DNA of 64,000 bases from JAKOVR01 sp031415655 (GTDB lineage Bacteria; Actinomycetota; Acidimicrobiia; Acidimicrobiales; Acidimicrobilacustridaceae): contig JANOSD010000016.1 of the NCBI GenBank assembly GCA_031415655.1, positions 30,702-94,701 on the forward strand, given 5' to 3'. A program made the position numbers and the translations under genes. The notes under the pieces were generated by a model that was not told the DNA's origin, ran no database searches, and saw only the letters and a program-made list of their open reading frames with translations. Position 1 is the stretch's first letter. The number at the start of each line of letters is the position of its first letter. Below are positions 33,731-42,786 of this stretch, in pieces.

Positions 33731-34573
33731 ATGCAGGATTTCACCAACAAGGTTGCCGTCGTGACCGGGGCGGGGAGCGGCATCGGCCGTGCCCTCGCGG
33801 TTCGGTTCGCGGCCGAGGGAATGCGAGTAGCGCTCGGCGATATTGATCCGGCCGGCATGGTGGGCACGGTGGCCGAGATCAACGCGGCCACGTCGGGAGC
33901 GGTCACGCTTTGCGTCAATCTCGATGTGCGCCACGCCGCTGATCAACTCGCGTTCGCCGACGAGGTCTTTGCGGCGTTCGGACAAGTCGACGTCCTGTGC
34001 AACAACGCCGGAGTGTTCGTGGGCGGCTACCTCTGGGATCGACCGGTGGAGGAACTGGCGTTGGTGATCGACGTGAACGTCTGGGGGATGTTGCACGGTA
34101 TCCAAGCCTTCGTTCCCCGGATGATCGCCCAGGGCACCGAGGGGCACGTGGTGAACACGGCATCAGTCGCCGGACTCTTCGGTTCCCCGTTCGCCGGGCC
34201 CTACAACGTGTCGAAGTTCGCCGCCTTCGCTGTGGCGGAGTCGTTGGCCGACGACCTCCTCGCCTCGGGTTCCAAGCTGCGCGCCTCGGTGTTGTGCCCG
34301 GGAGCCATCAACACCAACATCGCCAAGGACGCCCAGGATCGACCTGCCCGGGAGGGCGTGGCCGAGCGGGCCGACCAGCAGTTGGTCACCGACTTTCTGG
34401 TTGATCTGGTCGACCGGGGAAAGGCCCCGGAACACGTAGCCGATTGCGTCATTGATGCCATCCGGGCGGAGCGGTTCCTGATCCTGACGCACGAAGAACA
34501 TGCAGATTTCATCCTGGCCCGGGCGCAGGAACTCGCCGGTCGTCAACTCCCTACGTTGCCCAACTACTCCTGA
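33731..34573 (+). CDS. Short-chain dehydrogenase/reductase
   Basis: A classical SDR of 280 aa: the nucleotide-binding TGAGSGIG (12-19), the NNAG motif in CNNAGVFVGG, catalytic Ser145 (NTASVAGLFG) and the Tyr158/Lys162 pair (YNVSK). The adenine-ribose acidic residue in LGDID suggests NAD(H) preference. AGGAGG precedes the ATG at 33731. Substrate unknown; the neighbourhood suggests a hydroxyl intermediate of ester or acyl catabolism. Confidence 0.92.
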   Translation: MQDFTNKVAVVTGAGSGIGRALAVRFAAEGMRVALGDIDPAGMVGTVAEINAATSGAVTLCVNLDVRHAADQLAFADEVFAAFGQVDVLCNNAGVFVGGYLWDRPVEELALVIDVNVWGMLHGIQAFVPRMIAQGTEGHVVNTASVAGLFGSPFAGPYNVSKFAAFAVAESLADDLLASGSKLRASVLCPGAINTNIAKDAQDRPAREGVAERADQQLVTDFLVDLVDRGKAPEHVADCVIDAIRAERFLILTHEEHADFILARAQELAGRQLPTLPNYS

Positions 34574-34590
34574 TCGACGAGGCCAACCAC

Positions 34591-35679
34591 GTGAGCTACC
34601 GAATCATCCAGTGGGCGACCGGCGCTCAGGGTGTGGAGTCCATTCGGGCCATCCTCGACCGTCCCGACCTCGACCTTGTCGGCGCGTGGGTGCACAGTGA
34701 GGAGAAGGACGGCATGGACGTGGGGGTGCTCGCGGGCCGCCCGCCCGCCGGTGTGCTCGCTACTCGCGACGTGGAAACGTTGCTGGCGTTGGAGGCCGAT
34801 TGTGTGGCCTACATGCCGCGGCTGACATCGATCGACGAGGTGTGCACGATCTTGGCGAGCGGGTGCAACATCGTGACAACAGCGTTCCTCTTCTATCCCA
34901 AGGCGTTGGCCCCGGCGGACCTCGAGCGCCTGTTGGCGGCGTGCGCGGCGGGGGGTTCGTCGATCCACGGCACGGGTCTCAATCCCGGCAACCTGAGTGG
35001 CGTCTTGCCGTTGGCGTTATCAGGGATGAGCCGCCGCATCGATCGGGTGACGCTGCAGGAACGGGCCGACTGGTCGTTTTACGAAAGCACCAACATCACG
35101 TTCGAGAACATGCGGTTCGGCCGACCGGCAGTCGAGGTCAACGAAGAGGACAGCGACTTCTTGCGATTCAACAGCGGCCTGTTCAAGGAAGAAGTCGAAC
35201 TCGTGGCCGACGCCTTGGGCGCGGGAATCGACGAGATCACCACCGACATCGATCTGGTGCTCGCCGAACGTGATCACGACATCTTCGGCATCACCCTCGC
35301 GGCCGGCACCGTGGCCGGACAACGGTGGCATTGGCAAGGCAAACGGGCGGGGCGCACGATGGTGGAGATCGACGCGCTGTGGACGGTGGGTGGTGAGTAT
35401 CCGGCACACTGGCCGAAGCCGGCCGATGGGTGGACGCTCACGATCGAGGGCGAGCCGTCGATGCGGGCACACTTCCTCACGCTGGCGAGTTACGAGCGCA
35501 ATGTGCCGATCACCGAACACGTGCGGGCGGCCAGCATCGCGACGGCCATGCAAGCAATCAATGCCATTCCCGCGGTGTGCGAGGCGGCGCCGGGCATCCA
35601 GACCATGGCCGACCTGCCGCTGATCCGCAGCGGCTTCGGTTTTGGGTCCGGGTCCGGGTCTGGGTCGGCTCGGGTTTGA
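34591..35679 (+). CDS. DapB-like NAD(P)-dependent oxidoreductase family protein
   Basis: The 362-aa product from GTG 34591 starts IIQWATGAQGVESIRAIL and continues DLVGAWVHSEEKDGMDVG. This is the N-terminus of the dihydrodipicolinate-reductase-like/2,4-diaminopentanoate dehydrogenase-like family common in Actinobacteria. The central TGLNPGN and following mixed alpha/beta domain agree. The physiological reaction is not settled for most members. The C-terminus ends in a Gly-Ser tract (SGFGFGSGSGSGSARV) from a GGGTCC/GGGTCT hexanucleotide repeat, not typical of the family. It follows the SDR by 17 bases. Confidence 0.82.
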   Translation: MSYRIIQWATGAQGVESIRAILDRPDLDLVGAWVHSEEKDGMDVGVLAGRPPAGVLATRDVETLLALEADCVAYMPRLTSIDEVCTILASGCNIVTTAFLFYPKALAPADLERLLAACAAGGSSIHGTGLNPGNLSGVLPLALSGMSRRIDRVTLQERADWSFYESTNITFENMRFGRPAVEVNEEDSDFLRFNSGLFKEEVELVADALGAGIDEITTDIDLVLAERDHDIFGITLAAGTVAGQRWHWQGKRAGRTMVEIDALWTVGGEYPAHWPKPADGWTLTIEGEPSMRAHFLTLASYERNVPITEHVRAASIATAMQAINAIPAVCEAAPGIQTMADLPLIRSGFGFGSGSGSGSARV

Positions 35680-35767
35680 CCTCGAGGTACTGGTCGCGGG
35701 ATTAGTGGCAGTATAAATGTCACTTGTGTAGGTTGGGTCTTCTCAGACATCGTCGGAAGGTCTACCC

Positions 35768-36598
35768 ATGGCACCCAATTCCAACCTCACGATCCGTTAT
35801 GGCCAGATCGATCCGGTCTACGAGCAGGTACTGCGCACGACAAGCCCAGAGGATGACGGTCCCGTCTGGATGATCAACCTGATGAAGTACCGCGAGCAGG
35901 CGGACTACGCCGACGGTCGGGAAACTACGCTCACCGGTCAGCAGGCCGACGACACGTATGCGCCGTTCGCGGAGCTGGCGGCGATCGGTGCGGAGATCGT
36001 GTTCGCCGCCGTGGTCGAAACGCAGTTGCTCGGCGACACGCCGAAGTGGGATCGAGTAGCGGTGGTGAAGTACCCATCGCGCCGGGCATTCATCGCCATG
36101 CAGGACACCGAGGAGTTTCAGGCCAAACATGTGCACAAGGACGCCGGGATGGAGCAGACGATCGTCATCGGCGCCCAACCGATGGCGATGCCCGCGATGC
36201 CCCTCGACGCGCCCGACTGGGCCGACGTCCCCCACCCGCCCACCGTCGACGATCCTTCGGTGGTGGTGCTCCACCTGCTCCGCTATCACGACGGCATGGC
36301 CGACACCGAGATGGTGAGCTACCAGACCGCCGCTGGCACGGTGGCCGTTCCGCACGGTGTTCGCCTTGCCGGTTGGTTCACCGCCGAGGGCACGATCGTG
36401 GGCGACGGTCGATCCTGGGACCAGGTGCGCTTCAACGCCTTCCCGAGCCGTGATGCATTCATGGCGGTGGTGTTCGACCCCGACCGTCTGGCCGCCCAGA
36501 AAGAACATCGTGAAACGGCGATTGCCGACACCTACACCATGATCCTGCGACCCATCATCGATACGTTGGCGCAGTCGTTGGCCCCGTCGTCGGCCTGA
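35768..36598 (+). CDS. Tandem ABM/DUF1330-like domain protein
   Basis: The 276-aa protein has two similar ferredoxin-like halves: WMINLMKYREQADYADG with WDRVAVVKYPSRRAFIAM, then VVVLHLLRYHDGMADTEM with WDQVRFNAFPSRDAFMAV. Each half ends in a helix after the PSR(R/D)AF motif, which is the layout of dimeric alpha/beta barrel (DUF1330-type) proteins fused head to tail. The role is unknown. The gene is 88 bases after the DapB-like gene and may have its own promoter (AT-rich patch near 35705-35725). A short duplication of GTCGGCCTGA surrounds its stop. Confidence 0.75.
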   Translation: MAPNSNLTIRYGQIDPVYEQVLRTTSPEDDGPVWMINLMKYREQADYADGRETTLTGQQADDTYAPFAELAAIGAEIVFAAVVETQLLGDTPKWDRVAVVKYPSRRAFIAMQDTEEFQAKHVHKDAGMEQTIVIGAQPMAMPAMPLDAPDWADVPHPPTVDDPSVVVLHLLRYHDGMADTEMVSYQTAAGTVAVPHGVRLAGWFTAEGTIVGDGRSWDQVRFNAFPSRDAFMAVVFDPDRLAAQKEHRETAIADTYTMILRPIIDTLAQSLAPSSA

Positions 36599-36676
36599 CG
36601 TTGTTGTCGGCCTGAGATCGTCCGCCGGGCCCGCACCAAGTATTCGAAGCTCTACCGGCGCCGGGCCAGCGGCCAG

Positions 36677-37015
36677 GTGGGTGACGACGCCAGCCGGGCA
36701 CGCGCCCACGGCGTGCACGCCCGCACCGCCGTGAAGGCCGAGGCGTTCGAGGAGGTGCTGGCGAGGATGGCGAGACGCGTGGCCAAAGTGGCGAAGGCCA
36801 TCGCCGATGCTCTCAAGGCGGAGCGCATCGCTGCCGCGCGTGGGGAGGTGGTCGCTGCGCCCAAATCGACGGCCAAGCGGGCACCAAAGACCACCAAGGT
36901 CCCAGCGGGGACGGCGAAGGCGAAGGCCCCGAGCCGCACGCCGGCGAGCGAGCGCAAGAACGCGTCCACCCGCGCCGCTGGCCGCCGAACCGAAGCCGCG
37001 AAGGGCCGCCGCTGA
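36677..37015 (+). CDS. Lys/Ala-rich basic protein (112 aa), 5' end uncertain
   Basis: The GTG at 36677 gives a helical N-terminal part (FEEVLARMARRVAKVAKAIA) and a histone H1-like basic tail (PKSTAKRAPKTTKVPAGTAK and repeats). The same frame reads plausibly upstream to about 36614 (RRARTKYSKLYRRRASG) but has no start codon there, so the gene may be truncated or start from the internal GTG. Nucleic-acid binding is suggested only by composition. Confidence 0.5.
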   Translation: MGDDASRARAHGVHARTAVKAEAFEEVLARMARRVAKVAKAIADALKAERIAAARGEVVAAPKSTAKRAPKTTKVPAGTAKAKAPSRTPASERKNASTRAAGRRTEAAKGRR

Positions 37016-37059
37016 CGATCGCGTGCATCCCCCCCCGACGGTTCGGTAGTCCCGCCGCG

Positions 37060-38466
37060 TCAGCGGATCGGCAACCTCCAGATGTTGTTGTTTTCGCCTT
37101 GGCGGATGAGGACACCTTCTGAATCGTCTCCCGGGAACCAGCCCAGTGTCGGTGTGGGAGCTCGCGGTCCGTGCCGACCGGTTCCCAAGTAGGCGCGAGT
37201 CGGCGTTGTCGCCCCTGGGGCGATCCCGATGACACCGACGTTCACGTCACCGAAAAGTGGCTTCTCGAAGGCGTCGTAGGCCTCGAACCAGGTACCGCCC
37301 GGCCCGCCGAAGGCGAATATGGAAACGGGAATCCGAAACCCGAGAAGAGTCTTGAACCAGTCAGGATCGAACTCCACGCGTGCCCGCACGAAGCCCGTTC
37401 TGGCATCGACTTCGTGTACCCCGTCCACTTCGTTTTCCCCGTTTGCCCGGTATTTGTCTGATGCTTGTACGGTCCAAACCGTGTCGGCAGTCCAATTGCT
37501 CCGTGACGGGGCGCGGGCGGACCAGGTGTAGGGAACGACCTGATCGTCTTCGGCGCGTGTGTTGCGAAAACTGGCGAGTCCGCAGGCCCACGAGATCCAA
37601 GGTCCCTCGAGACGGTGAGCCGTAGACGGCCCGCAGGCGGATGGAGGCCGCGTCGTTTCCCCCGACTCAAGGTCCAAGCGGTTGAACACTCCTGGGGCGA
37701 CCTCGAAGACCACCCGGCGCGGCTCGGTATAGGCGAACTCGGTAACGCCCGGCTGGAGCTTCCACGCGGGACCTTCCTGCCCGGTTGAAACGTTGAAGGC
37801 TCGTATTGCACACTCACCGCGGTACCTCTGAACTGCGGGCCGGCAAACTTGGATGACCGTCCGTTCTCCAGCACTGGTTGCGACGGAGATGAAACAGTCG
37901 GACGCGAGGGCGATCGGCTCGAAGCGGGCCGGCTGGATTCGATATCTGTACAGGCCTGACAGTGAGGTGGCGTAGCCGTCGGGATTCATGTCCGAAAGAC
38001 CGACGTCGATGGTCATTGAATCTGGAGGGACCCCTATCGGCAGCACGATCACCGGTGGAGTAGCGACCGGCTCCCCGCCGGGTACGAAGTGCTCGGCCCC
38101 GTGGACCTCCGACGCCGGCGCGGCCCCGGGGGTGAGCGAGCACGGAGGCTCGGCCCGTTCAGTCACGGTTGGTTGGGCTCTTGGCGTCACCGGGGTAAGG
38201 CCGTTCGCCGTTTCGCGTGGGTCCACCTGTGGCGGTGCCGATGAGGTGGGCAGGAGCGTTCTGGTCGTGGCGTCGGTACCTGCGTTGGGCGACGGGTTCG
38301 GTTCGCGTGCGCACCCGGTTCCCACTAGCAGGGCTGTGGCGGCGATGGCCCACACGGCTCGACAGCGACTGGTGTCGAGCCGTGCAACGGCCGACGAAAT
38401 ACAGAGGGTCGTCGCCGCGAAAGCGCCGGGCCGGACGACTCGGCTCGATGCTTGGTGGTCGACCAC
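37060..38466 (-). CDS. Large lipoprotein of unknown function
   Basis: The 468-aa product from GTG 38466 has a hydrophobic segment ending in a lipobox (TALLVGTGC, about residues 44-52), a Pro/Thr/Ala-rich linker (about 53-110) and a beta-rich C-terminal region. Repeated Trp-containing strands (PWISWACGLASF, TADTVWTVQASD, TLGWFPGDDSEG) could form a propeller-like fold. Paired Cys residues suggest disulfides. No catalytic motif was recognised. It is next to, and on the same strand as, the acyl-CoA dehydrogenase gene, 21 bases downstream of it. Confidence 0.68.
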   Translation of the reverse strand: MVDHQASSRVVRPGAFAATTLCISSAVARLDTSRCRAVWAIAATALLVGTGCAREPNPSPNAGTDATTRTLLPTSSAPPQVDPRETANGLTPVTPRAQPTVTERAEPPCSLTPGAAPASEVHGAEHFVPGGEPVATPPVIVLPIGVPPDSMTIDVGLSDMNPDGYATSLSGLYRYRIQPARFEPIALASDCFISVATSAGERTVIQVCRPAVQRYRGECAIRAFNVSTGQEGPAWKLQPGVTEFAYTEPRRVVFEVAPGVFNRLDLESGETTRPPSACGPSTAHRLEGPWISWACGLASFRNTRAEDDQVVPYTWSARAPSRSNWTADTVWTVQASDKYRANGENEVDGVHEVDARTGFVRARVEFDPDWFKTLLGFRIPVSIFAFGGPGGTWFEAYDAFEKPLFGDVNVGVIGIAPGATTPTRAYLGTGRHGPRAPTPTLGWFPGDDSEGVLIRQGENNNIWRLPIR

Positions 38467-38487
38467 GAGCGCTCTTTGGGTACGCGG

Positions 38488-39768
38488 TCAGGAACGGCGG
38501 GCGAAGTACTTGGCGTAGCCGTCAGCGAGCGCCCGGAGGTCGGGGTCGGCAGCAAACATCGGTTCGAACTTCTCCTGGGCGGCCGCCCGTTTGGCCGGGA
38601 AGTACTCGGTGGGCCAGTAGCCCTCATGGGGCCGATAGCTCTTGAGCACATTGCGGGCGACGGTGGCCTTGTGTACTTCGTCGACACCGTCGGCGATGCC
38701 CATCGTGGGGGCGGCGGCATACATCGCTTGCAGCGGCGTGAGGTTGGTGGTGCCGAGTGAGCCGAGGATGTGCAGCGCATTGAACGACACCTCGCGGAGC
38801 ACCTTGGCCATCGTGTACTTCACGGCCGCGATGTCGGTGCGGGTCTCTTGGGTGCTGGTGTTGTCGATCTTCCACGCCGTCTCGAGCACGAATAGCCGAA
38901 GCATTTGGATCGACGCGTAGGACTCGGCGATCTTCTCCTGCACCATCTGATGTTCGCCGATGATCTTGCCGTGCGACTCGCGGCTGAGGGCCCGCTCGCA
39001 CATCATGTCGAAGGCCAGCTTGCATTGGGCGATCGTGCGCATGGCGTGGTGGATACGACCTCCGCCGAGCCGGCGTTGAGCGAGGATCTTGGCGCCGTCC
39101 TCCGGGCCGAGCAGGTGGTCGAGTGGGATGCGCACATCGTTGTAGATGATGTGGTTGTGGTTGCGCGGCTCGGGTTGGATCTCCACCCCCGGCGTGGTGC
39201 GGGGCACCACGAACATGCCGTTGGTGCACATCACAAAAAGGATGTCGGCGACGCGTCCGGCGCTGGTGAACCACTTCTCGCCGCTGATCACCCACTCGTC
39301 ACCGTCCCGCACGGCATGGGTGCGAAAGAGGTTCGGATCAGAGCCACCCTGTGGCTCGGTCATGGAGTACGCCGACCACATCTCTTGGTTGAGCATCGGC
39401 GTGAGCCAGCGCTCCTTCTGTTCGTCGGTGCCGTAGGCGGCGAGCATTTCCATGTTGCCGGTGTCGGGGGCGGCGGCGCCGAACATCTGCGGTGCTGACG
39501 GGTAACGACCGAGGATCTCGTTGAGCAGTCCGAGCTTGAGCTGTCCGTACCCCGGTCCGCCCAACTCTTCGTCGAGGAAGATGGCCCACAAACCCTGGGC
39601 CTTGACCTGATCCTGCAGACCCTTCACCAGGGTTTTGATCTTGGGGTCACGGGAGCGAACGGCATACGGGAACACGTACTCGAGCGGTTCCACCTCGTCG
39701 CGGCAGAACTGTTCGACCCAGTCGAGCTTCTCCTGGAACTCCGGGTCGGTTGAAAAATCCCAAGCCAT
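38488..39768 (-). CDS. Acyl-CoA dehydrogenase (FAD)
   Basis: The 426-aa product has the family landmarks in order: GLWAIFLDEELGGPGYGQ, the substrate/FAD loop MTEPQGGSDPNLF with EWVISGEKWFTS, the helical domain LGGGRIHHAMRTI, and the C-terminal LGSLGTTNLTPL and VDEVHKATVARNVL. It is of the ACAD10/11-like type. It oxidises an acyl-CoA to the 2-enoyl-CoA. ATG 39768 (MAWDFSTDPEF) follows AGGGGAAAA and matches the family start. With the fadD-like and crotonase genes it indicates beta-oxidation capacity in this region. Confidence 0.93.
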   Translation of the reverse strand: MAWDFSTDPEFQEKLDWVEQFCRDEVEPLEYVFPYAVRSRDPKIKTLVKGLQDQVKAQGLWAIFLDEELGGPGYGQLKLGLLNEILGRYPSAPQMFGAAAPDTGNMEMLAAYGTDEQKERWLTPMLNQEMWSAYSMTEPQGGSDPNLFRTHAVRDGDEWVISGEKWFTSAGRVADILFVMCTNGMFVVPRTTPGVEIQPEPRNHNHIIYNDVRIPLDHLLGPEDGAKILAQRRLGGGRIHHAMRTIAQCKLAFDMMCERALSRESHGKIIGEHQMVQEKIAESYASIQMLRLFVLETAWKIDNTSTQETRTDIAAVKYTMAKVLREVSFNALHILGSLGTTNLTPLQAMYAAAPTMGIADGVDEVHKATVARNVLKSYRPHEGYWPTEYFPAKRAAAQEKFEPMFAADPDLRALADGYAKYFARRS

Positions 39769-40657
39769 CAGTTTTCCCCTGTGGTCGTCGGTCGTGAGGT
39801 TTGCCAAGGTCGGCAGATGATCCGCAGCCTATGGCCCGGCGGCTTGGGGAGCTGCGCTCGTCAATGAGGATCGGTGGTGATCGTCGGACGAGCCGGATAG
39901 CTATTCGTTCCGGCGTGCGCATGTGCTTCCGTGGCGAAGGTCCCACCATGCCCGGGATTAGGCGAGCCGATCGTGAAGAACGGCACGCAGTCCATATCGA
40001 GACGTTCCTGACGGAGGAAGACCTAAGGCCAATGATTCTCTATGCGGCGGGTGCAACCGAGTCGCGGGCCATCCATGTCGAACGTGGTTGGCGTCGAACC
40101 CGGGGTCAACCTGACCGAGGGTTTGGTGTTCGAAGGCGTTCGTTCGTTATGGCGCGTGACGATCTCGCCACTGTCCGAGATCAGTTACAAGCTGGTGTGC
40201 GGACAGTGCGGCGGAGTGAGCCGATGCACGTCCCCCACCACGGTCCCGAGCGCGCAGCTCGCGCGCCAGCGCCGCGATCTCGGTGCGTTCGTCGCTGAGC
40301 AATGACCGGTCGAACCGACTTCAGTTCGAGGCGCTAACGGGATCGAGGCTCGCAGACGAAAGCAGGTGTTTGTCGGGCGAGCAGCCCGACTCCGCCCGCT
40401 TGGAACCTGTCGCCGTCGGCGGGATTCGGTGGGGGCGACGGATTGTGCGACCGCCAACCGGAACGGACCGACCCCCGGCAACATCCGCATTCGGGACGAA
40501 TGGATCGATGACCAACGACCCGAGACAGCAGTCCCTTTGCCTCCGGAGACGACCATGCGGGGGGATGGTCAGGGGAGGTTCGGCGAGGGCCTCGCCGGGA
40601 CACGGGAGAGCGCGAGGGAGGAGTCCGGGCGGCTGTCTGACGAGGTAGGGTTGATGT
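39769..40657. other. Long gene-poor stretch
   Basis: Nearly 0.9 kb contains no convincing gene. A frame near 39948 (RHAVHIETFLTEEDLRPMIL) and one from ATG 40075 (MSNVVGVEPGVNLTEGL) look partly protein-like but lack ribosome sites and known domains. A GTCGGGC/GCCCGAC hairpin sits at 40373-40391. It may be a degraded gene region upstream of the toxin-antitoxin pair. Confidence 0.35.
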
Positions 40658-40909
40658 ATGACGATGATGAGCTTTCGGGTCGACGATGCTGAGGCGGTTG
40701 AAGCGCAGCGATGGGCCGAGCGGCTCGGCGTCGACAAGTCCGAGTTGCTGCGCGAGGCACTCCATCGCCACTTGGTCCGGCTCGCCTCAGAACTCGACGC
40801 CGACAAATGGGCGGACGCGCCGCACACCAGCGAAGAGCTTTCCCTCGGCCAGATCGCTCACTGGGGGCCAGCGGAAGCCTGGTTGGATTGGGTCAATGCG
40901 CCGGGGTGA
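40658..40909 (+). CDS. Ribbon-helix-helix antitoxin (MazE/VapB-like)
   Basis: The 83-aa protein starts MTMMSFRVDDAEAVEAQRWA and continues LGVDKSELLREALHRHLVRL, the beta-strand and two helices of a ribbon-helix-helix DNA-binding domain. A C-terminal acidic tail would bind the toxin. It overlaps the toxin gene by 14 bases. In such pairs the antitoxin represses its own promoter with toxin as co-repressor. Confidence 0.85.
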   Translation: MTMMSFRVDDAEAVEAQRWAERLGVDKSELLREALHRHLVRLASELDADKWADAPHTSEELSLGQIAHWGPAEAWLDWVNAPG

Positions 40910-41204
40910 CGTGTGGTTCGCGGCCACGCCGGGGGGAGATCGCCCGGTTCTGGTGCTGACGCGCGACCCAGTCGCCGATCGCATCGGGGCGGTTGTGGTC
41001 GCAGCAATCACGAGAACCGAGCGTGGACTGGTGTCGGAGTTGGTCCTGACCGCCGAGACCGACGGGTTGCCGAGCGACTGCGTCGTGAACTTCGACAACA
41101 TCCACACGATTCGGCGTGAAGACTTTCGCCGTTTCGTCGGGTCGCTCACGCCACGGCGTCACGCGGAGATGTGCCGCCGGCTGCGTGACGCATTGGGGTG
41201 CTGA
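40896..41204 (+). CDS. mazF: MazF-like endoribonuclease toxin
   Basis: The 102-aa product starts MRRGDVWFAATPGGDRPVLV, the hallmark PemK/MazF N-terminus, and continues with the barrel strands VVVAAITRTERGL and LPSDCVVNFDNIHTIRREDF. The active-site Arg/Thr positions of MazF toxins are retained in AITRTERG and the Cys/Asn segment. It would cleave mRNA at short sequences when free of the antitoxin. Start 40896 is within the antitoxin reading frame. Confidence 0.9.
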   Translation: MRRGDVWFAATPGGDRPVLVLTRDPVADRIGAVVVAAITRTERGLVSELVLTAETDGLPSDCVVNFDNIHTIRREDFRRFVGSLTPRRHAEMCRRLRDALGC

Positions 41205-41381
41205 CGTAGGCAATCGTCTCGATGTCCTGGAGAGTTGCTGCGACCCTCGGGGCGCGGTCGAAGCGTGCGAGCGATCGACGAGAGACGTGGCCCCGAGCGC
41301 AAGCGCGGCCACCGTGACCGATCCATCCGGTGTGATGGGCGCGGCACCGCCCCAGCCGAGCGGCCGGGGCGGTGCCCTTAC

Positions 41382-41413
41382 GCCGGTGTGCCGGTGTGCC
41401 GGTGTGCCGGTGT
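41382..41413. repeat. 8-bp tandem repeat (GCCGGTGT x4)
   Basis: Four perfect copies of GCCGGTGT are followed by a degenerate GCCGTTGG. It lies between mazF and the end of the secreted-protein gene, where slippage would not disrupt coding. Confidence 0.9.
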
Positions 41414-41448
41414 GCCGTTGGGCACGAGGTGCCGGCGCGACGCTGCGT

Positions 41449-42135
41449 CTAGCAGCCGACGGTCGGCAGGTGGTTGGGAACATCGGTGTTCGATGCCCGC
41501 ACGGTGAAGGTCCGCTCGGTGCTTCCATAGCGGTAGGTCATCGACGTGATCGTGGACACCGTTACCCGGCTGATGTGCGGGCAGGTGATCGCGAGCGGGC
41601 TGGCGTTTTTCGCGGTGGCCGAGAAGTTGTACACGCTGTCCTCGAAGGCCGTGGTGGACTGCGCCGCCGCGCCGGTCTTGCAGCGGGCGGGAAGGGTGAC
41701 CGTCTTCGAGGTGTCGGAGGGCGATGAAGGGGTGGCCGACACCCCGTCGTTGCTGATGGTGATGTCGGCGGAGCGACCGCCCGAGATGGTGGCGGTGAAG
41801 CTCGCCGTCTCGCAGATCTTCACCCGGTTCGTGCCCGAGAAGGTGCCGCGGTGGAGCACTCGGGAGGGAACGCCCACCTTCACCCGCTGAAAGAATTGAT
41901 CACGGGTGCTGCGATCTCGGGTGCACCACCGCACCTTGCCGCTCACCGAGGCGGTCATCGACTTGCCATCTTGGGATCGGGTCTCGGACACCGACACGTT
42001 GCCGTCCTCTTGCTGGTGGTACCCGTCGCCACACTCGTTGGCGGCGCTGGCGGGTGTCGCCGTGCCGGTGAGAAGCCCGCCGCTCAGGATGCCGGCGGTG
42101 AGGACGGGGAGCATGATCTTTCGCACGGTGGTCAT
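41449..42135 (-). CDS. Secreted protein of unknown function (228 aa)
   Basis: ATG 42135, preceded by AAAGGAAC, begins a Sec signal peptide (MLPVLTAGILSGGLLTG, cleavage near ASA). The mature part is beta-rich with at least six Cys residues (ECGDGYHQQ, VRWCTRD, ICETASF, ARCKTG, ITCPH, TVGC), implying disulfide stabilisation outside the cell. Many Thr/Ser-rich strands (SFTATISGGRSADITISND) look like an extracellular all-beta domain. I do not recognise the family. Confidence 0.7.
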   Translation of the reverse strand: MTTVRKIMLPVLTAGILSGGLLTGTATPASAANECGDGYHQQEDGNVSVSETRSQDGKSMTASVSGKVRWCTRDRSTRDQFFQRVKVGVPSRVLHRGTFSGTNRVKICETASFTATISGGRSADITISNDGVSATPSSPSDTSKTVTLPARCKTGAAAQSTTAFEDSVYNFSATAKNASPLAITCPHISRVTVSTITSMTYRYGSTERTFTVRASNTDVPNHLPTVGC

Positions 42136-42302
42136 AGGAAGTTCCTTTCGTTTCGGCCCCGCGATGAGGCCCACGAGAACCTTCTGCTCTTTCGGGCGGC
42201 CGGACTGTCCGCTCCGTCACGATCCATGTGTGCGCGCCGATACAGAGCGGTGATTGCGTGTTGACGACCGACACGGTCGGCATCATCGGCAGGGGTGGTC
42301 GC

Positions 42303-42701
42303 TCAGTGGCCGACGCCCACCACGATGCCGTCGGCATTCGTGACGAGATGGCCGTTGCTGTTGTCGATCAGCACGAGCCGGTTGTCCCACGGATCGGCCA
42401 CGACGGCGCAGAGTCCGATGGCGATGGGGAACGGATCGACGATGACCCGGCCGCCTGCAGCCACGAATCGTTCGACGGCGAGCCCGACCGCGTCGACGGT
42501 GAGGTCGGTTTCCGGTTCGGGGCGTTCGGTTTGCAGCACCAGTTCCGCCTCACCATTCGACAAGCGCAGCCCCGCTGCCGTTGGCGACCGCCAGATGAGC
42601 TGGTGCCCCAAGCGTTGATAGAACTCGAGGGCTTGCTCCAGGTCGGTCACCGGCAGTGACAAACAGTCGACCTTGCGGAACAGCGGTGCGTCCTCCATCA
42701 C
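42303..42701 (-). CDS. VOC-family (glyoxalase/bleomycin-resistance-like) protein
   Basis: The 132-aa single-domain protein shows two beta-alpha-beta-beta-beta modules: FRKVDCLSLPVTDLEQALEF with ELVLQTERPE, then AVGLAVERFVAAGGRVIVDP with CAVVADPWDNRLVLID. The terminal DPWDNR..LID matches the usual metal-ligand end of VOC enzymes. The substrate is unknown. A decayed relative lies directly upstream on the other strand (42787-42932). Confidence 0.85.
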   Translation of the reverse strand: MMEDAPLFRKVDCLSLPVTDLEQALEFYQRLGHQLIWRSPTAAGLRLSNGEAELVLQTERPEPETDLTVDAVGLAVERFVAAGGRVIVDPFPIAIGLCAVVADPWDNRLVLIDNSNGHLVTNADGIVVGVGH

Positions 42702-42786
42702 CCCAGGCTACGACGGGCGCTCGCAGACCGAGGGCGCGGCGCTCCTGTCGGGGTGAGGCAAGGTTCGCCGCAGGCCGCAGTCTTCC

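Noticed and set aside
40075..40305. ATG-initiated 76-aa frame with a CGQCGG motif
   Set aside because: No ribosome site, no second CxxC and no family; likely chance in a gene-poor stretch.
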